DNA from: Pseudomonas sp. FP1742
GTDB taxonomy: Bacteria > Pseudomonadota > Gammaproteobacteria > Pseudomonadales > Pseudomonadaceae
Length of the DNA: 64,000 nt
Direction of reading: 5' to 3'
Assembly: GCF_030687145.1 (NCBI RefSeq)
Contig: NZ_CP117460.1
Coordinates: forward strand, 2,790,001 to 2,854,000
Numbering within the stretch: position 1 is the first letter of the stretch; the number at the start of each line of letters is the position of its first letter. Below, in pieces: positions 42,749-53,068 of this stretch. The position numbers and the translations under genes are program-made. The notes below the pieces were generated by a model. The model worked only from the letters and a program-made list of their open reading frames with translations. It had not been told where the DNA came from and made no database searches.

Positions 42749-44746
42749 ATGACTGCAGAGAAACCCACAGAACTGAGCTACAACCCGCATATACCCCTGT
42801 CCCAGGCATTGTTGCTGCCGCGGATCGTAATTGAAAACACCATGCCGACCCTCGATGGCGGGCAATTCGCCGTTAAAGCCGTGGTCGATCAGGACGTGGT
42901 GGTGACCAGCAAAGTGTTTGCCGACGGTCACGACCAACTGGCCGTGCGCATCCGCTGGCGTGCCGAAGGCGACGACGCCTGGCAGAGCGAGGTGATGGAT
43001 GCGCTGGGCAATAACGGCTGGCAGGGCCAGTTCCGTGTCAAGAAGCAGGGCCGCTATGCGTTCTGTATCGAAGCCTGGATCGATCAGTACGCCAGTTTTT
43101 GTTATGAACTGAAAAAAAAGCACGGGGCCTGCATGTCGGTCAGCCTGGAATTGCAGGAAGGGCGCATGCACGTCCAGCAGGCAGCGGAACGCAGCGAAGG
43201 CCTCCTCAGCGAGCAGCTGGCGGCGTTGCACCACGAGCTGTCCGGTCTGCTCGAAACCGAGCAGGTTGCCTTGTTTCTGCACCAGCGCAGCGCGGACTTG
43301 ATGGCCCAGGCCGACCATCGTCCCTTCCTCAGCCTGAGCCCTGAATACCCGGTGGACGTGGAACGAGAGCTGGCGCAGTTCGCCAGTTGGTATGAATTGT
43401 TTCCGCGCTCGATCACCGATGACCCGGCCCGCCACGGCACTTTCAATGACGTGCACACGCGGCTGGCGATGATCCAGGACATGGGCTTCGACGTGCTGTA
43501 CTTCACGCCGATCCACCCGATAGGCCGCAGCTACCGCAAAGGCCCGAACAACTCATTGACCGCCGGCCCCGACGATCCGGGCAGCCCTTACGCCATTGGC
43601 AGCGACGAAGGCGGGCATGAGGCGATTCATTCGGAGTTGGGCTCCCGCGAGGACTTTCGCCGGCTTGTCGCCGCCGCCGCCGAGCATGGTTTGGAAGTCG
43701 CCCTCGACTTTGCGATTCAGTGCTCCCAGGATCATCCGTGGCTCAAAGAGCATCCGGGCTGGTTCAACTGGCGCCCGGACGGCACGATCAAATACGCCGA
43801 GAACCCACCGAAGAAATATCAGGACATCGTCAACGTCGACTTCTATGCCGTGGATGCGATTCCCAGCCTGTGGGTTGAATTGCGGGACATCGTGGTGGGC
43901 TGGGTCGAAGAGGGCGTGAAGCTGTTTCGTGTCGATAACCCGCACACCAAACCGCTGCCGTTCTGGCAGTGGCTGATCGCCGATGTGCGGGCGCTGTACC
44001 CCGAGGTGATTTTTCTGGCGGAAGCCTTTACCACGCCGGCGATGATGGCGCGCCTGGGCAAGGTCGGTTACTCCCAGAGCTATACCTATTTCACCTGGCG
44101 CAACACCAAGACCGAGCTGGCGACTTATTTCACCGAACTCAACGAATCGCCGTGGCGTGAATGCTACCGGCCGAATTTTTTCGTCAATACGCCGGACATC
44201 AACCCGGCGTTCCTGCATGAATCCGGGCGCGCGGGTTTTCTGATCCGGGCCGCGCTGGCGACCATGGGCTCTGGCCTGTGGGGCATGTATTCGGGTTTTG
44301 AACTGTGTGAAGCGGCACCGGTGCCGGGCAAGGAGGAGTACCTCAATTCCGAGAAGTACGAGATCCGCCCACGGGACTTCACCGCGCCGGGCAACATCAT
44401 TGCCGAAATCGCCCAGCTCAACCGCATCCGCCGACAGAACCCGGCGCTGCAGACCCATCTGGGCCTGAAGATCTACAACGCCTGGAACGACAACATCCTG
44501 TATTTCGGCAAGCGCAGTGAGGATGGCAGCAATTTCATTCTGGTGGCCGTCAGCCTCGATCCGCATAACGCCCAGGAAGCGAATTTTGAATTGCCGCTGT
44601 GGGAAATGGGCTTGCCCGACGATGCCAGCACCCAGGGCGAAGACTTGATGAACGGCCACCGCTGGACCTGGCACGGCAAGTACCAGTTCATGCGGATAGA
44701 ACCGTGGCATCAGCCGTTCGGGATTTGGCGGATCACTCGTTCCTGA
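42749..44746 (+). CDS. glgE: alpha-1,4-glucan:maltose-1-phosphate maltosyltransferase GlgE
   Basis: This 665-residue GH13_3 enzyme transfers maltosyl units from maltose-1-phosphate to alpha-glucan chains. The N-terminal beta-sandwich (about 30-120) is followed by a helical S-domain and the catalytic barrel, with nucleophile Asp in LFRVDNPHTKPLPFW, acid/base Glu in FLAEAFTTPAMM and the partner Asp in NTPDINPAFL. Family length is about 660-670. ATG 42749 is supported by AAAGGAGA at 42733-42740; the open frame extends to 42623 without a good site. It is followed by a REP pair and then treS/maltokinase, the enzyme that supplies its substrate. Confidence 0.94.
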   Translation: MTAEKPTELSYNPHIPLSQALLLPRIVIENTMPTLDGGQFAVKAVVDQDVVVTSKVFADGHDQLAVRIRWRAEGDDAWQSEVMDALGNNGWQGQFRVKKQGRYAFCIEAWIDQYASFCYELKKKHGACMSVSLELQEGRMHVQQAAERSEGLLSEQLAALHHELSGLLETEQVALFLHQRSADLMAQADHRPFLSLSPEYPVDVERELAQFASWYELFPRSITDDPARHGTFNDVHTRLAMIQDMGFDVLYFTPIHPIGRSYRKGPNNSLTAGPDDPGSPYAIGSDEGGHEAIHSELGSREDFRRLVAAAAEHGLEVALDFAIQCSQDHPWLKEHPGWFNWRPDGTIKYAENPPKKYQDIVNVDFYAVDAIPSLWVELRDIVVGWVEEGVKLFRVDNPHTKPLPFWQWLIADVRALYPEVIFLAEAFTTPAMMARLGKVGYSQSYTYFTWRNTKTELATYFTELNESPWRECYRPNFFVNTPDINPAFLHESGRAGFLIRAALATMGSGLWGMYSGFELCEAAPVPGKEEYLNSEKYEIRPRDFTAPGNIIAEIAQLNRIRRQNPALQTHLGLKIYNAWNDNILYFGKRSEDGSNFILVAVSLDPHNAQEANFELPLWEMGLPDDASTQGEDLMNGHRWTWHGKYQFMRIEPWHQPFGIWRITRS

Positions 44747-44763
44747 GTCTGGCGAAGATCAAA

Positions 44764-44853
44764 TGTGGGAGCGGGCTTGCTCGCGAAAGCGGTGTGTCAG
44801 GCGACATCAACGCTGACTGTTAAGGCCCCTTCGCGAGCAAGCCCGCTCCCACA
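44764..44853. repeat. REP pair
   Basis: An inverted doublet of TGTGGGAGCGGGCTTGCTCG lies in the glgE-treS gap. A transcript crossing it would form a stable hairpin, possibly setting relative expression of glgE and treS. Confidence 0.92.
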
Positions 44854-44909
44854 CTGACCGCATTTCTTCAGGCGGATACTGTTTTTCCAGAATTTTTCAG
44901 GAGTTACAA

Positions 44910-47900
44910 ATGGCGAAGAAACCCAGGTCAGCCACCTTTATCAAGGATCCGCTCTGGTACAAGGATGCAGTGATCTATCAGGTTCACGTTAAGTCTTTTT
45001 TCGACTCCAACAATGACGGGATCGGCGACTTTCCCGGCCTTATCGCCAAACTCGATTACATTGCCGATCTGGGTGTCAACACCATCTGGCTGTTGCCGTT
45101 CTATCCTTCGCCGCGACGCGACGATGGCTACGACATCGCCGAGTACCGTGGCGTGCACCCCGACTACGGCACCCTGGCCGATGCCAAACGCTTCATTTCC
45201 GAAGCCCATAAACGCGGTCTGCGGGTGATCACCGAACTGGTCATCAACCACACCTCGGACCAGCACGCCTGGTTCCAGCGTGCGCGCAAGGCCAAACCCG
45301 GCTCGGCGGCCCGGGACTTCTATGTCTGGTCCGATAACGATCAGAAATACGACGGCACCCGCATCATCTTTCTCGACACCGAAAAGTCCAACTGGACTTG
45401 GGACCCGGTAGCCGGTCAGTACTTCTGGCACCGCTTCTATTCCCACCAGCCGGACCTGAATTTCGACAACCCGCAAGTCATGAAAGCCGTGCTGTCGGTG
45501 ATGCGCTACTGGCTCGACATGGGCATCGACGGCTTGCGGCTGGACGCGATCCCGTACCTGATCGAGCGCGACGGTACCAACAACGAAAACCTCCCCGAGA
45601 CCCACGACGTCCTCAAGCAGATTCGTGCCGAGATCGACGCCAATTACCCCGATCGCATGCTGCTGGCCGAGGCCAATCAGTGGCCGGAAGACACACAGCT
45701 GTACTTCGGCAATACCGACGCCAGCGGCCAGAACGGCGACGAATGCCACATGGCGTTTCACTTCCCGTTGATGCCGCGCATGTACATGGCGCTGGCCCAG
45801 GAAGATCGTTTCCCGATTACCGACATTCTGCGCCAGACCCCGGAAATTCCCGCCAACTGCCAGTGGGCGATTTTTCTGCGCAACCACGATGAACTGACCC
45901 TGGAAATGGTCACCGACAGGGAGCGCGATTACCTGTGGAATTACTACGCGGCCGACCGTCGGGCGCGGATCAACCTGGGGATTCGCCGGCGTCTGGCGCC
46001 ATTGATGGAGCGCGACCGTCGTCGTGTGGAACTGCTGAACAGTCTGTTGCTGTCGATGCCCGGCACGCCGACCCTGTATTACGGCGATGAAATCGGCATG
46101 GGCGACAACATCTACCTCGGCGATCGCGACGGTGTGCGCACGCCGATGCAGTGGTCGATCGACCGCAACGGCGGTTTCTCCCGCGCCGACCCGGCCAGCC
46201 TGGTGTTGCCGCCGATCATGGACCCGCAATACGGCTACTTGTCGGTCAACGTCGAAACCCAGGCCGGCGACCCTCATTCCTTGTTGAACTGGAACCGGCG
46301 CATGCTCGCGGTGCGCAAGCAGTCCAAGGCTTTCGGTCGCGGGACGCTGAAGATGCTCTCGCCGAGCAATCGCCGGATCCTGGCTTACACCCGTGAATTC
46401 ACCGGCGCGGACGGCAAGCACGAGATCATTCTGTGCGTGGCCAACGTGTCCCGCAGCGCGCAAGCGGCGGAGCTGGATCTGTCGGCTTACGTGGGCATGG
46501 TTCCGGTGGAGATGCTCGGCGGCAACGCGTTCCCGCCCATTGGCCAGTTGAATTTCCTGCTGACGCTGGCCCCTTACGGTTTCTACTGGTTCGGCCTGGC
46601 GGCGGAAAATCAGATGCCGAGTTGGCATGTGGAGCCGGCGCAAAGCCTGCCGGACTTCACCACCCTGGTGCTGAAGAATCGCATGGAAGAGCTGCTTGAA
46701 GCACCGTCCCGCGCCACGCTGGAGCAGGCCATTCTGCCGAGCTGGCTGCAGAATCGTCGCTGGTATGCCGGTAAGGACGGCACCATCGACAGCGTCAACC
46801 TCGCCTACGGCGTGCGCTTCGGCGACCCACAGCATCCGGTGCTGTTGAGTGAAATCGACGTCACCAGCGCTGGCCAGACCAGCCGCTATCAGTTGCCATT
46901 CGGCTTTATTTCCGAGGAGCAGGTTGGCGCGGCCTTGCCCCAGCAATTGGCGCTGGCCAGGGTTCGGCGCGGTCGGCAGGTCGGCCTGATCACCGACGCC
47001 TTCAGCCTCGACAGCTTTGTTCATGCAGTGTTGCAGGGCATGCAGGCCAGTACGGTGTTGCCCTCGGACGGCGGCGAGATCCGTTTCGAGCCTACTGATG
47101 AATTGACCAAATTGGGGCTGAGCGCCGAGTCGCAGGTGCGTTACCTGTCCGCCGAGCAATCCAACAGTTCGGTGGTGATCGGCGCCAGCCTGGTGTTGAA
47201 GCTGATCCGCAAGGTCGCGTCTGGGGTGCATCCGGAACTGGAAATGAGCGCGTACCTGACCCACGCCGGTTTCAAAAATATTTCGCCGCTGTTGGGGGCG
47301 GTGATTCGTCGCGATGCGGCGGGCGAGGACACGCTGTTGATGATCGCCCAAGGCTATCTGAGCAATCAGGGCGATGCGTGGGAATGGACCCAGAACAACC
47401 TCGAACGGGCGCTTCGTGACGAGCTCGCCGATGCCGTGTCCGAGCAGGAACAGCACTACAACGCCCTCGGCGAGCTGAAGGATTTTGCCGGCATGCTCGG
47501 CCAGCGCCTGGGGGAGATGCATCAGGTACTGGCGACCCCGAGCGCCAACCCGGACTTCGCCCCACAAATCATGAGCCAGAAAGATGCCCTGGCTTCGGCC
47601 AAGGACGTGGCGGCGCAGCTGGAGCATGCCTTGAAGTTGCTCAAGCAGCATCAAACCGAACTGAGCGCGACGGACCAGACGTTGGTCAGCCGCTTGCTGG
47701 ACAACAAGAAAGCGATCCTCGGACATATCCAGGAGTTGGGCAAAAAGGCCGCTGGCGGCTTGCGTATCCGCGTCCATGGCGACTTGCACCTGGGGCAAGT
47801 GCTGGTGATCAAGGGCGATGCTTATCTGATCGATTTTGAGGGTGAACCCGCGCGGCCGCTGCATGAGCGCCGAGGCAAACACAGCCCCTATAAAGACGTC

Positions 47901-48251
47901 AGCGGCGTGTTGCGTTCCTTCGATTACGCCGCGGCGATGGCGATCAACGTGCACAACGTCGATAACACGGCGGATGCTCGGGCGGCGCGTCAAAGGGTCG
48001 CCGAGCGTTATTTAAGAGAGGCGCGACAATCATTTGTCGACGCTTATCGGCTGGCGGCAGCTAGTCTTGCTCATGCATGGCAAGATCCTGAAGGCGAGGA
48101 TGCTGCGCTGGCGTTGTTCGGTCTGGAGAAGGCGGCTTACGAAGTGGCCTATGAGGCTGAAAACCGCCCCACTTGGCTACCGGTGCCGTTGCAAGGTTTA
48201 TACGGATTATTGAGTGGGCTTAAACCCTTTTCCGATCTTGGTGGAGAGTAG
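44910..48251 (+). CDS. treS: trehalose synthase fused to maltokinase (TreS-Mak)
   Basis: This 1113-residue bifunctional enzyme has a GH13 trehalose synthase at about residues 10-560, converting trehalose and maltose: [16 protein letters not shown], nucleophile Asp in [15 protein letters not shown], Glu in [11 protein letters not shown] and Asp in [12 protein letters not shown] maltokinase follows at about 590-1113 with kinase-like motifs [30 protein letters not shown] and [13 protein letters not shown], phosphorylating maltose with ATP to maltose-1-phosphate. The fusion couples trehalose to GlgE. A CAGGAG site precedes the ATG. glgB starts 2 bases after its stop. Confidence 0.95.
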   Translation: MAKKPRSATFIKDPLWYKDAVIYQVHVKSFFDSNNDGIGDFPGLIAKLDYIADLGVNTIWLLPFYPSPRRDDGYDIAEYRGVHPDYGTLADAKRFISEAHKRGLRVITELVINHTSDQHAWFQRARKAKPGSAARDFYVWSDNDQKYDGTRIIFLDTEKSNWTWDPVAGQYFWHRFYSHQPDLNFDNPQVMKAVLSVMRYWLDMGIDGLRLDAIPYLIERDGTNNENLPETHDVLKQIRAEIDANYPDRMLLAEANQWPEDTQLYFGNTDASGQNGDECHMAFHFPLMPRMYMALAQEDRFPITDILRQTPEIPANCQWAIFLRNHDELTLEMVTDRERDYLWNYYAADRRARINLGIRRRLAPLMERDRRRVELLNSLLLSMPGTPTLYYGDEIGMGDNIYLGDRDGVRTPMQWSIDRNGGFSRADPASLVLPPIMDPQYGYLSVNVETQAGDPHSLLNWNRRMLAVRKQSKAFGRGTLKMLSPSNRRILAYTREFTGADGKHEIILCVANVSRSAQAAELDLSAYVGMVPVEMLGGNAFPPIGQLNFLLTLAPYGFYWFGLAAENQMPSWHVEPAQSLPDFTTLVLKNRMEELLEAPSRATLEQAILPSWLQNRRWYAGKDGTIDSVNLAYGVRFGDPQHPVLLSEIDVTSAGQTSRYQLPFGFISEEQVGAALPQQLALARVRRGRQVGLITDAFSLDSFVHAVLQGMQASTVLPSDGGEIRFEPTDELTKLGLSAESQVRYLSAEQSNSSVVIGASLVLKLIRKVASGVHPELEMSAYLTHAGFKNISPLLGAVIRRDAAGEDTLLMIAQGYLSNQGDAWEWTQNNLERALRDELADAVSEQEQHYNALGELKDFAGMLGQRLGEMHQVLATPSANPDFAPQIMSQKDALASAKDVAAQLEHALKLLKQHQTELSATDQTLVSRLLDNKKAILGHIQELGKKAAGGLRIRVHGDLHLGQVLVIKGDAYLIDFEGEPARPLHERRGKHSPYKDVSGVLRSFDYAAAMAINVHNVDNTADARAARQRVAERYLREARQSFVDAYRLAAASLAHAWQDPEGEDAALALFGLEKAAYEVAYEAENRPTWLPVPLQGLYGLLSGLKPFSDLGGE

Positions 48252-48253
48252 TC

Positions 48254-50485
48254 ATGAGTATCTCGAACAAGGAACAGGGGCACGTTAAAGAGGCGCTGCT
48301 GCCCAGGGCGCGGGATATCGACGCGTTGGTACGCGCCGAACATCAGGATCCCTTTGCAATTCTCGGCCCGCACGGCGATGGCGCCGGCGGGCAATTCATT
48401 CGGGCCTATCTGCCGGACGCCTTGAGCGTGCAGGTGGTAGACAAGGCGTCCGGGGAAGAACTCGGCAGCCTTGAGACGACCCAGACTCCGGGACTGTTCG
48501 TCGGGCACTTCGAGCAGGCCCGGCCTTATTTATTGCGAACCCGTTGGGCCGGCGGTGAACAACTCGCCGAGGACCCTTACAGCTTTGGTCCGTTACTTGG
48601 CGAGATGGATTTGTACCTGTTCGCCGAGGGCAATCACCGGGATCTGAGCAGTTGCCTCGGCGCGCAACTGAAGACAGTCGATGGTGTGGATGGCGTGCGT
48701 TTCGCCGTGTGGGCGCCGAATGCCAGAAGGGTCTCGGTGGTCGGTGATTTCAACGTCTGGGACGGACGGCGGCATCCGATGCGCCTGCGGCACCCTTCAG
48801 GGGTCTGGGAGTTGTTCATCCCGCGCCTGCAAGCGGGGGAGGCCTACAAATACGAAATCCTCGGCGCCCACGGCATTCTGCCGCTCAAGGCCGACCCGAT
48901 GGCCCTGGCCACCGCGCTGCCGCCGGACACCGCATCAAAAGTCGCCTCGCCGCTGAAAGTCGACTGGCAGGACCAGGACTGGATGCAGTCCCGCAGCGAG
49001 CGTCAGCGAACCAGCGCACCGCTGTCGATCTACGAGTTGCACGCCGGTTCCTGGCAATGCGAGCTGGATGACCTGGGCGAAGTCGCCCGTCAGTACACCT
49101 GGCCCGAACTGGCCGAGCGGCTGATTCCTTATGTGAAGGAGCTGGGTTTTACCCATATCGAACTGATGCCGATCATGGAGCATCCGTTCGGTGGTTCGTG
49201 GGGTTATCAACTGCTGTCGCAATTCGCCCCGAGCGCCCGTTACGGCTCGCCGGATGACTTCGCTGCTTTCATCAACGCCTGCCACCAGGCCGAAATCGGC
49301 GTGATCCTCGATTGGGTGCCGGCGCATTTCCCCACCGACACCCATGGCCTGGCGCAATTCGACGGCACGGCATTGTACGAATACGGCAACCCGATGGAGG
49401 GTTTTCACCAGGACTGGGACACGCTGATCTACAACCTGGGCCGCACCGAGGTGCACGGCTACATGTTGGCGTCGGCGCTGCACTGGCTCAAGCATTTCCA
49501 CGTCGATGGCCTGCGGGTCGATGCGGTGGCGTCGATGCTGTATCGCGATTACTCGCGCAAGGCCGGCGAGTGGGTGCCCAACCGTCACGGCGGTCGGGAA
49601 AACCTGGAAGCCATCGATTTTCTGCGCCATCTCAATGACGTAGTGGCGCTGGAAGCACCGGGTGCACTGGTGATTGCCGAAGAATCCACGGCGTGGCCGG
49701 GTGTCAGCCAGAGCACGCAACAGGGCGGGCTGGGTTTTGCCTATAAGTGGAACATGGGCTGGATGCACGATTCGCTGCATTACATTCAGCAGGATCCGGT
49801 GTACCGCGCCCATCATCACAACGAACTGAGTTTCGGCCTGGTATATGCCTGGTCCGAGCGTTTCATCCTGCCGATCTCCCACGATGAAGTGGTGCACGGC
49901 AAGCATTCGCTGATCGACAAGATGCCTGGCGATCGCTGGCAGAAATTCGCCAACCTGCGGGCTTACCTGAGCTTCATGTGGACCCATCCCGGCAAGAAGC
50001 TGTTGTTCATGGGCTGCGAATTCGGCCAGTGGCGCGAATGGAATCACGATCAGCAACTGGACTGGTATCTGCTGCAATACCCGGAACACCAAGGGGTGCG
50101 CAAGCTGGTCGGCGACTTGAATCGGTTGTATCGCGAAGAGCCGGCGCTGCACGATCAGGACGATGTCCCGCAAGGCTTCCAGTGGTTGATCGGCGACGAC
50201 GCGATCAACAGCGTCTATGCCTGGCTGCGCTGGAGCAAGGAGGGCAGGCCGGTGTTGGTGGTGGCCAACTTCACCCCGGTGCCGCGTCAGTCCTACCGTA
50301 TCGGCGTGCCGTTTGCCGGGCGCTGGGTCGAGTTGATCAACAGCGATGCCGACACCTATGCCGGGTCCAATTACGGTAACGGTGGCGGGGTGTTCACCGA
50401 GGAAGAACCGAGCCATGGGCAGGCACTTTCACTGGTGTTGAATTTGCCGCCGTTGGCGGTGTTGATTCTGCGGCCGGAGGGTTAG
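48254..50485 (+). CDS. glgB: 1,4-alpha-glucan branching enzyme GlgB
   Basis: This 743-residue GH13 branching enzyme has two N-terminal CBM48-like modules ([39 protein letters not shown]). The barrel carries nucleophile Asp in [16 protein letters not shown], Glu in [14 protein letters not shown] and Asp in [14 protein letters not shown]. It introduces alpha-1,6 branches into the glucan extended by GlgE. The length equals that of the two-module GlgB class. It starts 2 bases after treS and is therefore co-transcribed; a perfect 19-bp hairpin follows. Confidence 0.95.
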   Translation: MSISNKEQGHVKEALLPRARDIDALVRAEHQDPFAILGPHGDGAGGQFIRAYLPDALSVQVVDKASGEELGSLETTQTPGLFVGHFEQARPYLLRTRWAGGEQLAEDPYSFGPLLGEMDLYLFAEGNHRDLSSCLGAQLKTVDGVDGVRFAVWAPNARRVSVVGDFNVWDGRRHPMRLRHPSGVWELFIPRLQAGEAYKYEILGAHGILPLKADPMALATALPPDTASKVASPLKVDWQDQDWMQSRSERQRTSAPLSIYELHAGSWQCELDDLGEVARQYTWPELAERLIPYVKELGFTHIELMPIMEHPFGGSWGYQLLSQFAPSARYGSPDDFAAFINACHQAEIGVILDWVPAHFPTDTHGLAQFDGTALYEYGNPMEGFHQDWDTLIYNLGRTEVHGYMLASALHWLKHFHVDGLRVDAVASMLYRDYSRKAGEWVPNRHGGRENLEAIDFLRHLNDVVALEAPGALVIAEESTAWPGVSQSTQQGGLGFAYKWNMGWMHDSLHYIQQDPVYRAHHHNELSFGLVYAWSERFILPISHDEVVHGKHSLIDKMPGDRWQKFANLRAYLSFMWTHPGKKLLFMGCEFGQWREWNHDQQLDWYLLQYPEHQGVRKLVGDLNRLYREEPALHDQDDVPQGFQWLIGDDAINSVYAWLRWSKEGRPVLVVANFTPVPRQSYRIGVPFAGRWVELINSDADTYAGSNYGNGGGVFTEEEPSHGQALSLVLNLPPLAVLILRPEG

Positions 50486-50500
50486 AATCCTGATCCTCCT

Positions 50501-50541
50501 GACTTGATCGTTCCCACGCAGAGCGTGGGAACGATCAAGTC
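50501..50541. terminator. 19-bp perfect hairpin between convergent genes
   Basis: The arms GACTTGATCGTTCCCACGC and complement (50501-50519, 50523-50541) have a 3-base loop and lie between the glgB stop and the stop of the barrel gene on the other strand. The type is as at 18750-18777, a recurring Pseudomonas extragenic hairpin that can stop transcription from both sides. Confidence 0.75.
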
Positions 50542-50547
50542 ATACCC

Positions 50548-51612
50548 TCACCAACGCATCCGCACCCCAAGGCTGCCAATCAACCCGTTCAAATCATTGT
50601 CATCCACATCGCTGCTGTAATCGGCGCTGACATACAGGCTGACCAAAGGCGTCACCCTGGCCACCAACCCCAGACCCACATCCACCGTCGATGAATTGCG
50701 ACTGCTACTGATTTTGTCGACCTGATCCAGGCTCACGGTATTGCCCGTGTACACCGTGTGCCACAAATTGGTCCGCACATAGGGTTCGACCGGCAGGCCG
50801 TTGATATCGTAACTGCCTTTCAAACGTGCACCGACCCGACCGCTCCAGGACGTCAGGTCGCTGGATGAGGCGTTGCCGGAGCCGGCATACGGCGTATCCA
50901 GCGTGATGCGTTGATTGATCAACTGCGCCTGGGGTTCAACCACCCAGTTTTCGCTCAGGCCGATCGGGAAACCACCTTCCACCGACAGCGTCACCGCGCT
51001 GCCTTCGGTGGCTTGCCGTACGCCCTGTTCATTGCGGCTGTAACCGTTGACCCGGCCACCGCTGGCCGTCAAGTCGACGTGCCAGCCTTGCGGCCCGGTC
51101 AGGCTCCAGTAGGCACCAAGGCTTTGGCCTTGAAGGTTGAGCGTGTCATGGCTGGGGGCGGCGAGGGCGCGGCTGGTCAGCAGGCCGTTGTCATTGCCCT
51201 GGAATTGCGCGTTGCCGCCGATCAGTCCGACCCGTTGGGTATGACCGCTGTTGCTTTGCACGGTCAGGAGCGCCGGGCCTTTGAATTCGCTGGCTCCGGG
51301 GATCGTGCCCTGGGCCAGATAATCGGTTTGGGCCTGCCGCGACGTCGGGCCATAGGCGTGTTCCCAGGCCAGGGGCGCGGCGTCTTCGATTGTCAGGCGC
51401 GAGCTGGGTAAGTCGGAGTTGACGCGTAAACGGTCGGGATACGTGGCCAAGCCGAAGGGCAAGGTAAGTGTCGGCGGTTGCTGGCTGTACCAGGGCGATG
51501 TTTCGTCCTCGGCAGACGACGCTCGCACCTCCATGGATGAGCACAGCAGGAGTGAACCGGAGACAACGCAAAAAGTGAATCTTATCTCTTGTGGGGTGAA
51601 TGAAGTTCTCAT
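50548..51612 (-). CDS. barrel-only autotransporter-like outer-membrane protein
   Basis: This 354-residue protein has a signal peptide (FTFCVVSGSLLLCSSMEVRA) and a short exported N-region of about 80 residues. A C-terminal autotransporter-type beta-domain follows: AYWSLTGPQGWHVDLTASGG, WVVEPQAQLINQRITLD, GRVGARLKGSYDINGLPVEP and GLIGSLGVRMRW. It ends in Trp as autotransporter barrels do. No passenger domain is present, and the usual protein is several times longer, so it is either a truncated autotransporter or a stand-alone barrel. The 425-base region upstream is AT-rich without other genes. Function unknown. Confidence 0.78.
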   Translation of the reverse strand: MRTSFTPQEIRFTFCVVSGSLLLCSSMEVRASSAEDETSPWYSQQPPTLTLPFGLATYPDRLRVNSDLPSSRLTIEDAAPLAWEHAYGPTSRQAQTDYLAQGTIPGASEFKGPALLTVQSNSGHTQRVGLIGGNAQFQGNDNGLLTSRALAAPSHDTLNLQGQSLGAYWSLTGPQGWHVDLTASGGRVNGYSRNEQGVRQATEGSAVTLSVEGGFPIGLSENWVVEPQAQLINQRITLDTPYAGSGNASSSDLTSWSGRVGARLKGSYDINGLPVEPYVRTNLWHTVYTGNTVSLDQVDKISSSRNSSTVDVGLGLVARVTPLVSLYVSADYSSDVDDNDLNGLIGSLGVRMRW

Positions 51613-52037
51613 GGAGGTCTACCTTGCAATCGCATGTGTATCTCGCTGTGGCGTCTCTCCTACCCCGAATGAGGGGCGACCGAATGGATTGAGGCAAGGT
51701 CCGACCCGCCCGTTTCGAGGGTGTCTGGAGACTTGCCCCGGATGGATTTCCGGGGGTAGTAAGGACTAGCTAAGAAGACCGATGGCTTTGCGTCAAGAAA
51801 ATGGCCGATAAGTGGTATTGATAATTTATGCTTTATAAGTGACTGATTTTTGTCGCAGATCTAAGTTGTTGTTTGTGCGAAAAATCATTCTTGAAGGTGC
51901 GATCCAGACGTGTTTGGTAGTGGGCTATCGGTCGAGCGATGGATGATCAGTGAAAAGATATTGAGCGAGTTGGAACGTCATTGCTGTCATTTTTTCTGCT
52001 AAAGCCGGTAGCCTTTGGCGCCTGTCGTTTGACGGTA
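51613..52037. other. AT-rich intergenic region
   Basis: This 425-base gap without credible ORFs is clearly AT-richer than its surroundings at about 51780-51960. It includes a 7-bp stem CCCCGGA/TCCGGGG at 51736-51755. It likely contains the promoter of the barrel gene (-). No repeat of the REP families and no RNA gene was recognised. Confidence 0.45.
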
Positions 52038-52838
52038 TTACAGGTGCACTTCCACCGCCAGGGGCAAATGGTCCGACAGGTGCGTCCAGGGCTTGTGGCC
52101 CAGGATGCGTGGTTCATGACTGCTGGCATTGCGCAGGTAGATACGGTCCAGGCGCAGCAGGGGAAACCGCGCCGGGTACGTCTTCGCCGGTCGACCGTGG
52201 TGGCGTTCGAACGCTTCATGCAGGTAATTGCGTCGGGAGAGGGCGGCGTTGCCTTGCAATTGCCAGTCGTTGAAGTCGCCGGCAATGATCACCGGGGCAT
52301 CGTCGGGCAGCGATTCAAGCAACAGGCAGAGCAACTGCAGCTGGAGTTGTCGATGGCTTTCCAACAGGCTCAGGTGCACGCAAATGGCATGCACTTCGGC
52401 ATGGCCCGGTACATCCAGCACACAGTGCAACAAGCCGCGCCGCTCGGGGCCGGTGATCGAGACATCGAGGTTACGAAATTCGCGTATCGGGTATTTCGAC
52501 AGCAGGGCATTGCCGTGATGGCCGTCGGGGTAGACCGCGTTGCGACCGTAAGCGAAATCGCTCCACATGCTGTCGGCCAGGAATTCGTATTGCGAGGTCG
52601 GTGGCCAGTCGTTGTAACGGGAAGAATGGCGGTCGTGCTCACCGACCACTTCCTGAAGAAACACCAGGTCCGCCGACGTACTGCGTACCGCCTCGCGCAG
52701 TTCCGGGAGGATGAAACGTCGGTTGAGGGCAGTGAACCCCTTGTGAGTATTGACCGTCAGCACTCTGAGTCGATGAATCGCCGGGGGCGTGTTCAGTGTC
52801 ATTGATTCGACGGCTTGGCGTTCGGAATCGCGGGTCAC
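52038..52838 (-). CDS. endonuclease/exonuclease/phosphatase (EEP) family protein
   Basis: The product is about 266 residues with EEP motifs: [12 protein letters not shown] (N and metal site), [12 protein letters not shown] (catalytic Glu), [21 protein letters not shown] (GDFN) and a C-terminal [13 protein letters not shown] (SDH). The fold covers metal-dependent phosphodiesterases including YbhP-like proteins associated with cardiolipin synthase; specificity is not readable. The first in-frame GTG (52844) overlaps its own Shine-Dalgarno sequence, so GTG 52838 with AGAGGAG 5 bases upstream is preferred. ATG 52802 is another option. A repeat separates it from the PIG-L gene. Confidence 0.85.
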   Translation of the reverse strand: MTRDSERQAVESMTLNTPPAIHRLRVLTVNTHKGFTALNRRFILPELREAVRSTSADLVFLQEVVGEHDRHSSRYNDWPPTSQYEFLADSMWSDFAYGRNAVYPDGHHGNALLSKYPIREFRNLDVSITGPERRGLLHCVLDVPGHAEVHAICVHLSLLESHRQLQLQLLCLLLESLPDDAPVIIAGDFNDWQLQGNAALSRRNYLHEAFERHHGRPAKTYPARFPLLRLDRIYLRNASSHEPRILGHKPWTHLSDHLPLAVEVHL

Positions 52839-52936
52839 GTTCACTCCTCTGAATCAGGGTTGCTGTATGCATGCGACTGATGCATTGGCGAGCAGTTCAG
52901 TTTGAGCGCAGCCAATCCAATGCGGGAGCGGGCTAC

Positions 52937-53032
52937 TGTGGCGAGGGGGCTTGCCCCCGTTCGGCTGCGAAGCAGTCGCAAAGCTTTTGGGGCCGCTTCG
53001 CGACCCAACGGGGGCAAGCCCCCTCGCCACAA
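52937..53032. repeat. long inverted repeat, GTGGCGAGGGGGCTTG family
   Basis: The arms TGTGGCGAGGGGGCTTGCCC and complement enclose GTTCGGCTGCGAAGCAGTCGC and GGGGCCGCTTCGCGACCCAAC. A truncated REP start (GCGGGAGCGGGCTA) abuts the left side. Confidence 0.88.
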
Positions 53033-53068
53033 AAGCGCCTTTGCCACAAAAGGCATTCCTCGAATGAT

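Noticed and set aside
44928..47993. Very long open frame on the opposite strand of treS (over 1000 codons)
   Set aside because: It is a GC-rich codon shadow: His/Arg/Gln/Val-rich composition, no ribosome site, no recognisable domain, and exactly opposite a confident GH13/maltokinase gene. The same applies to long frames opposite glgX, muxB, muxC, mucR and ccoG.
51947..52285. Possible gene on the minus strand at the end of the EEP gene region
   Set aside because: It overlaps the 3' part of the EEP gene in another frame and has Arg/Thr/Cys-rich shadow composition.
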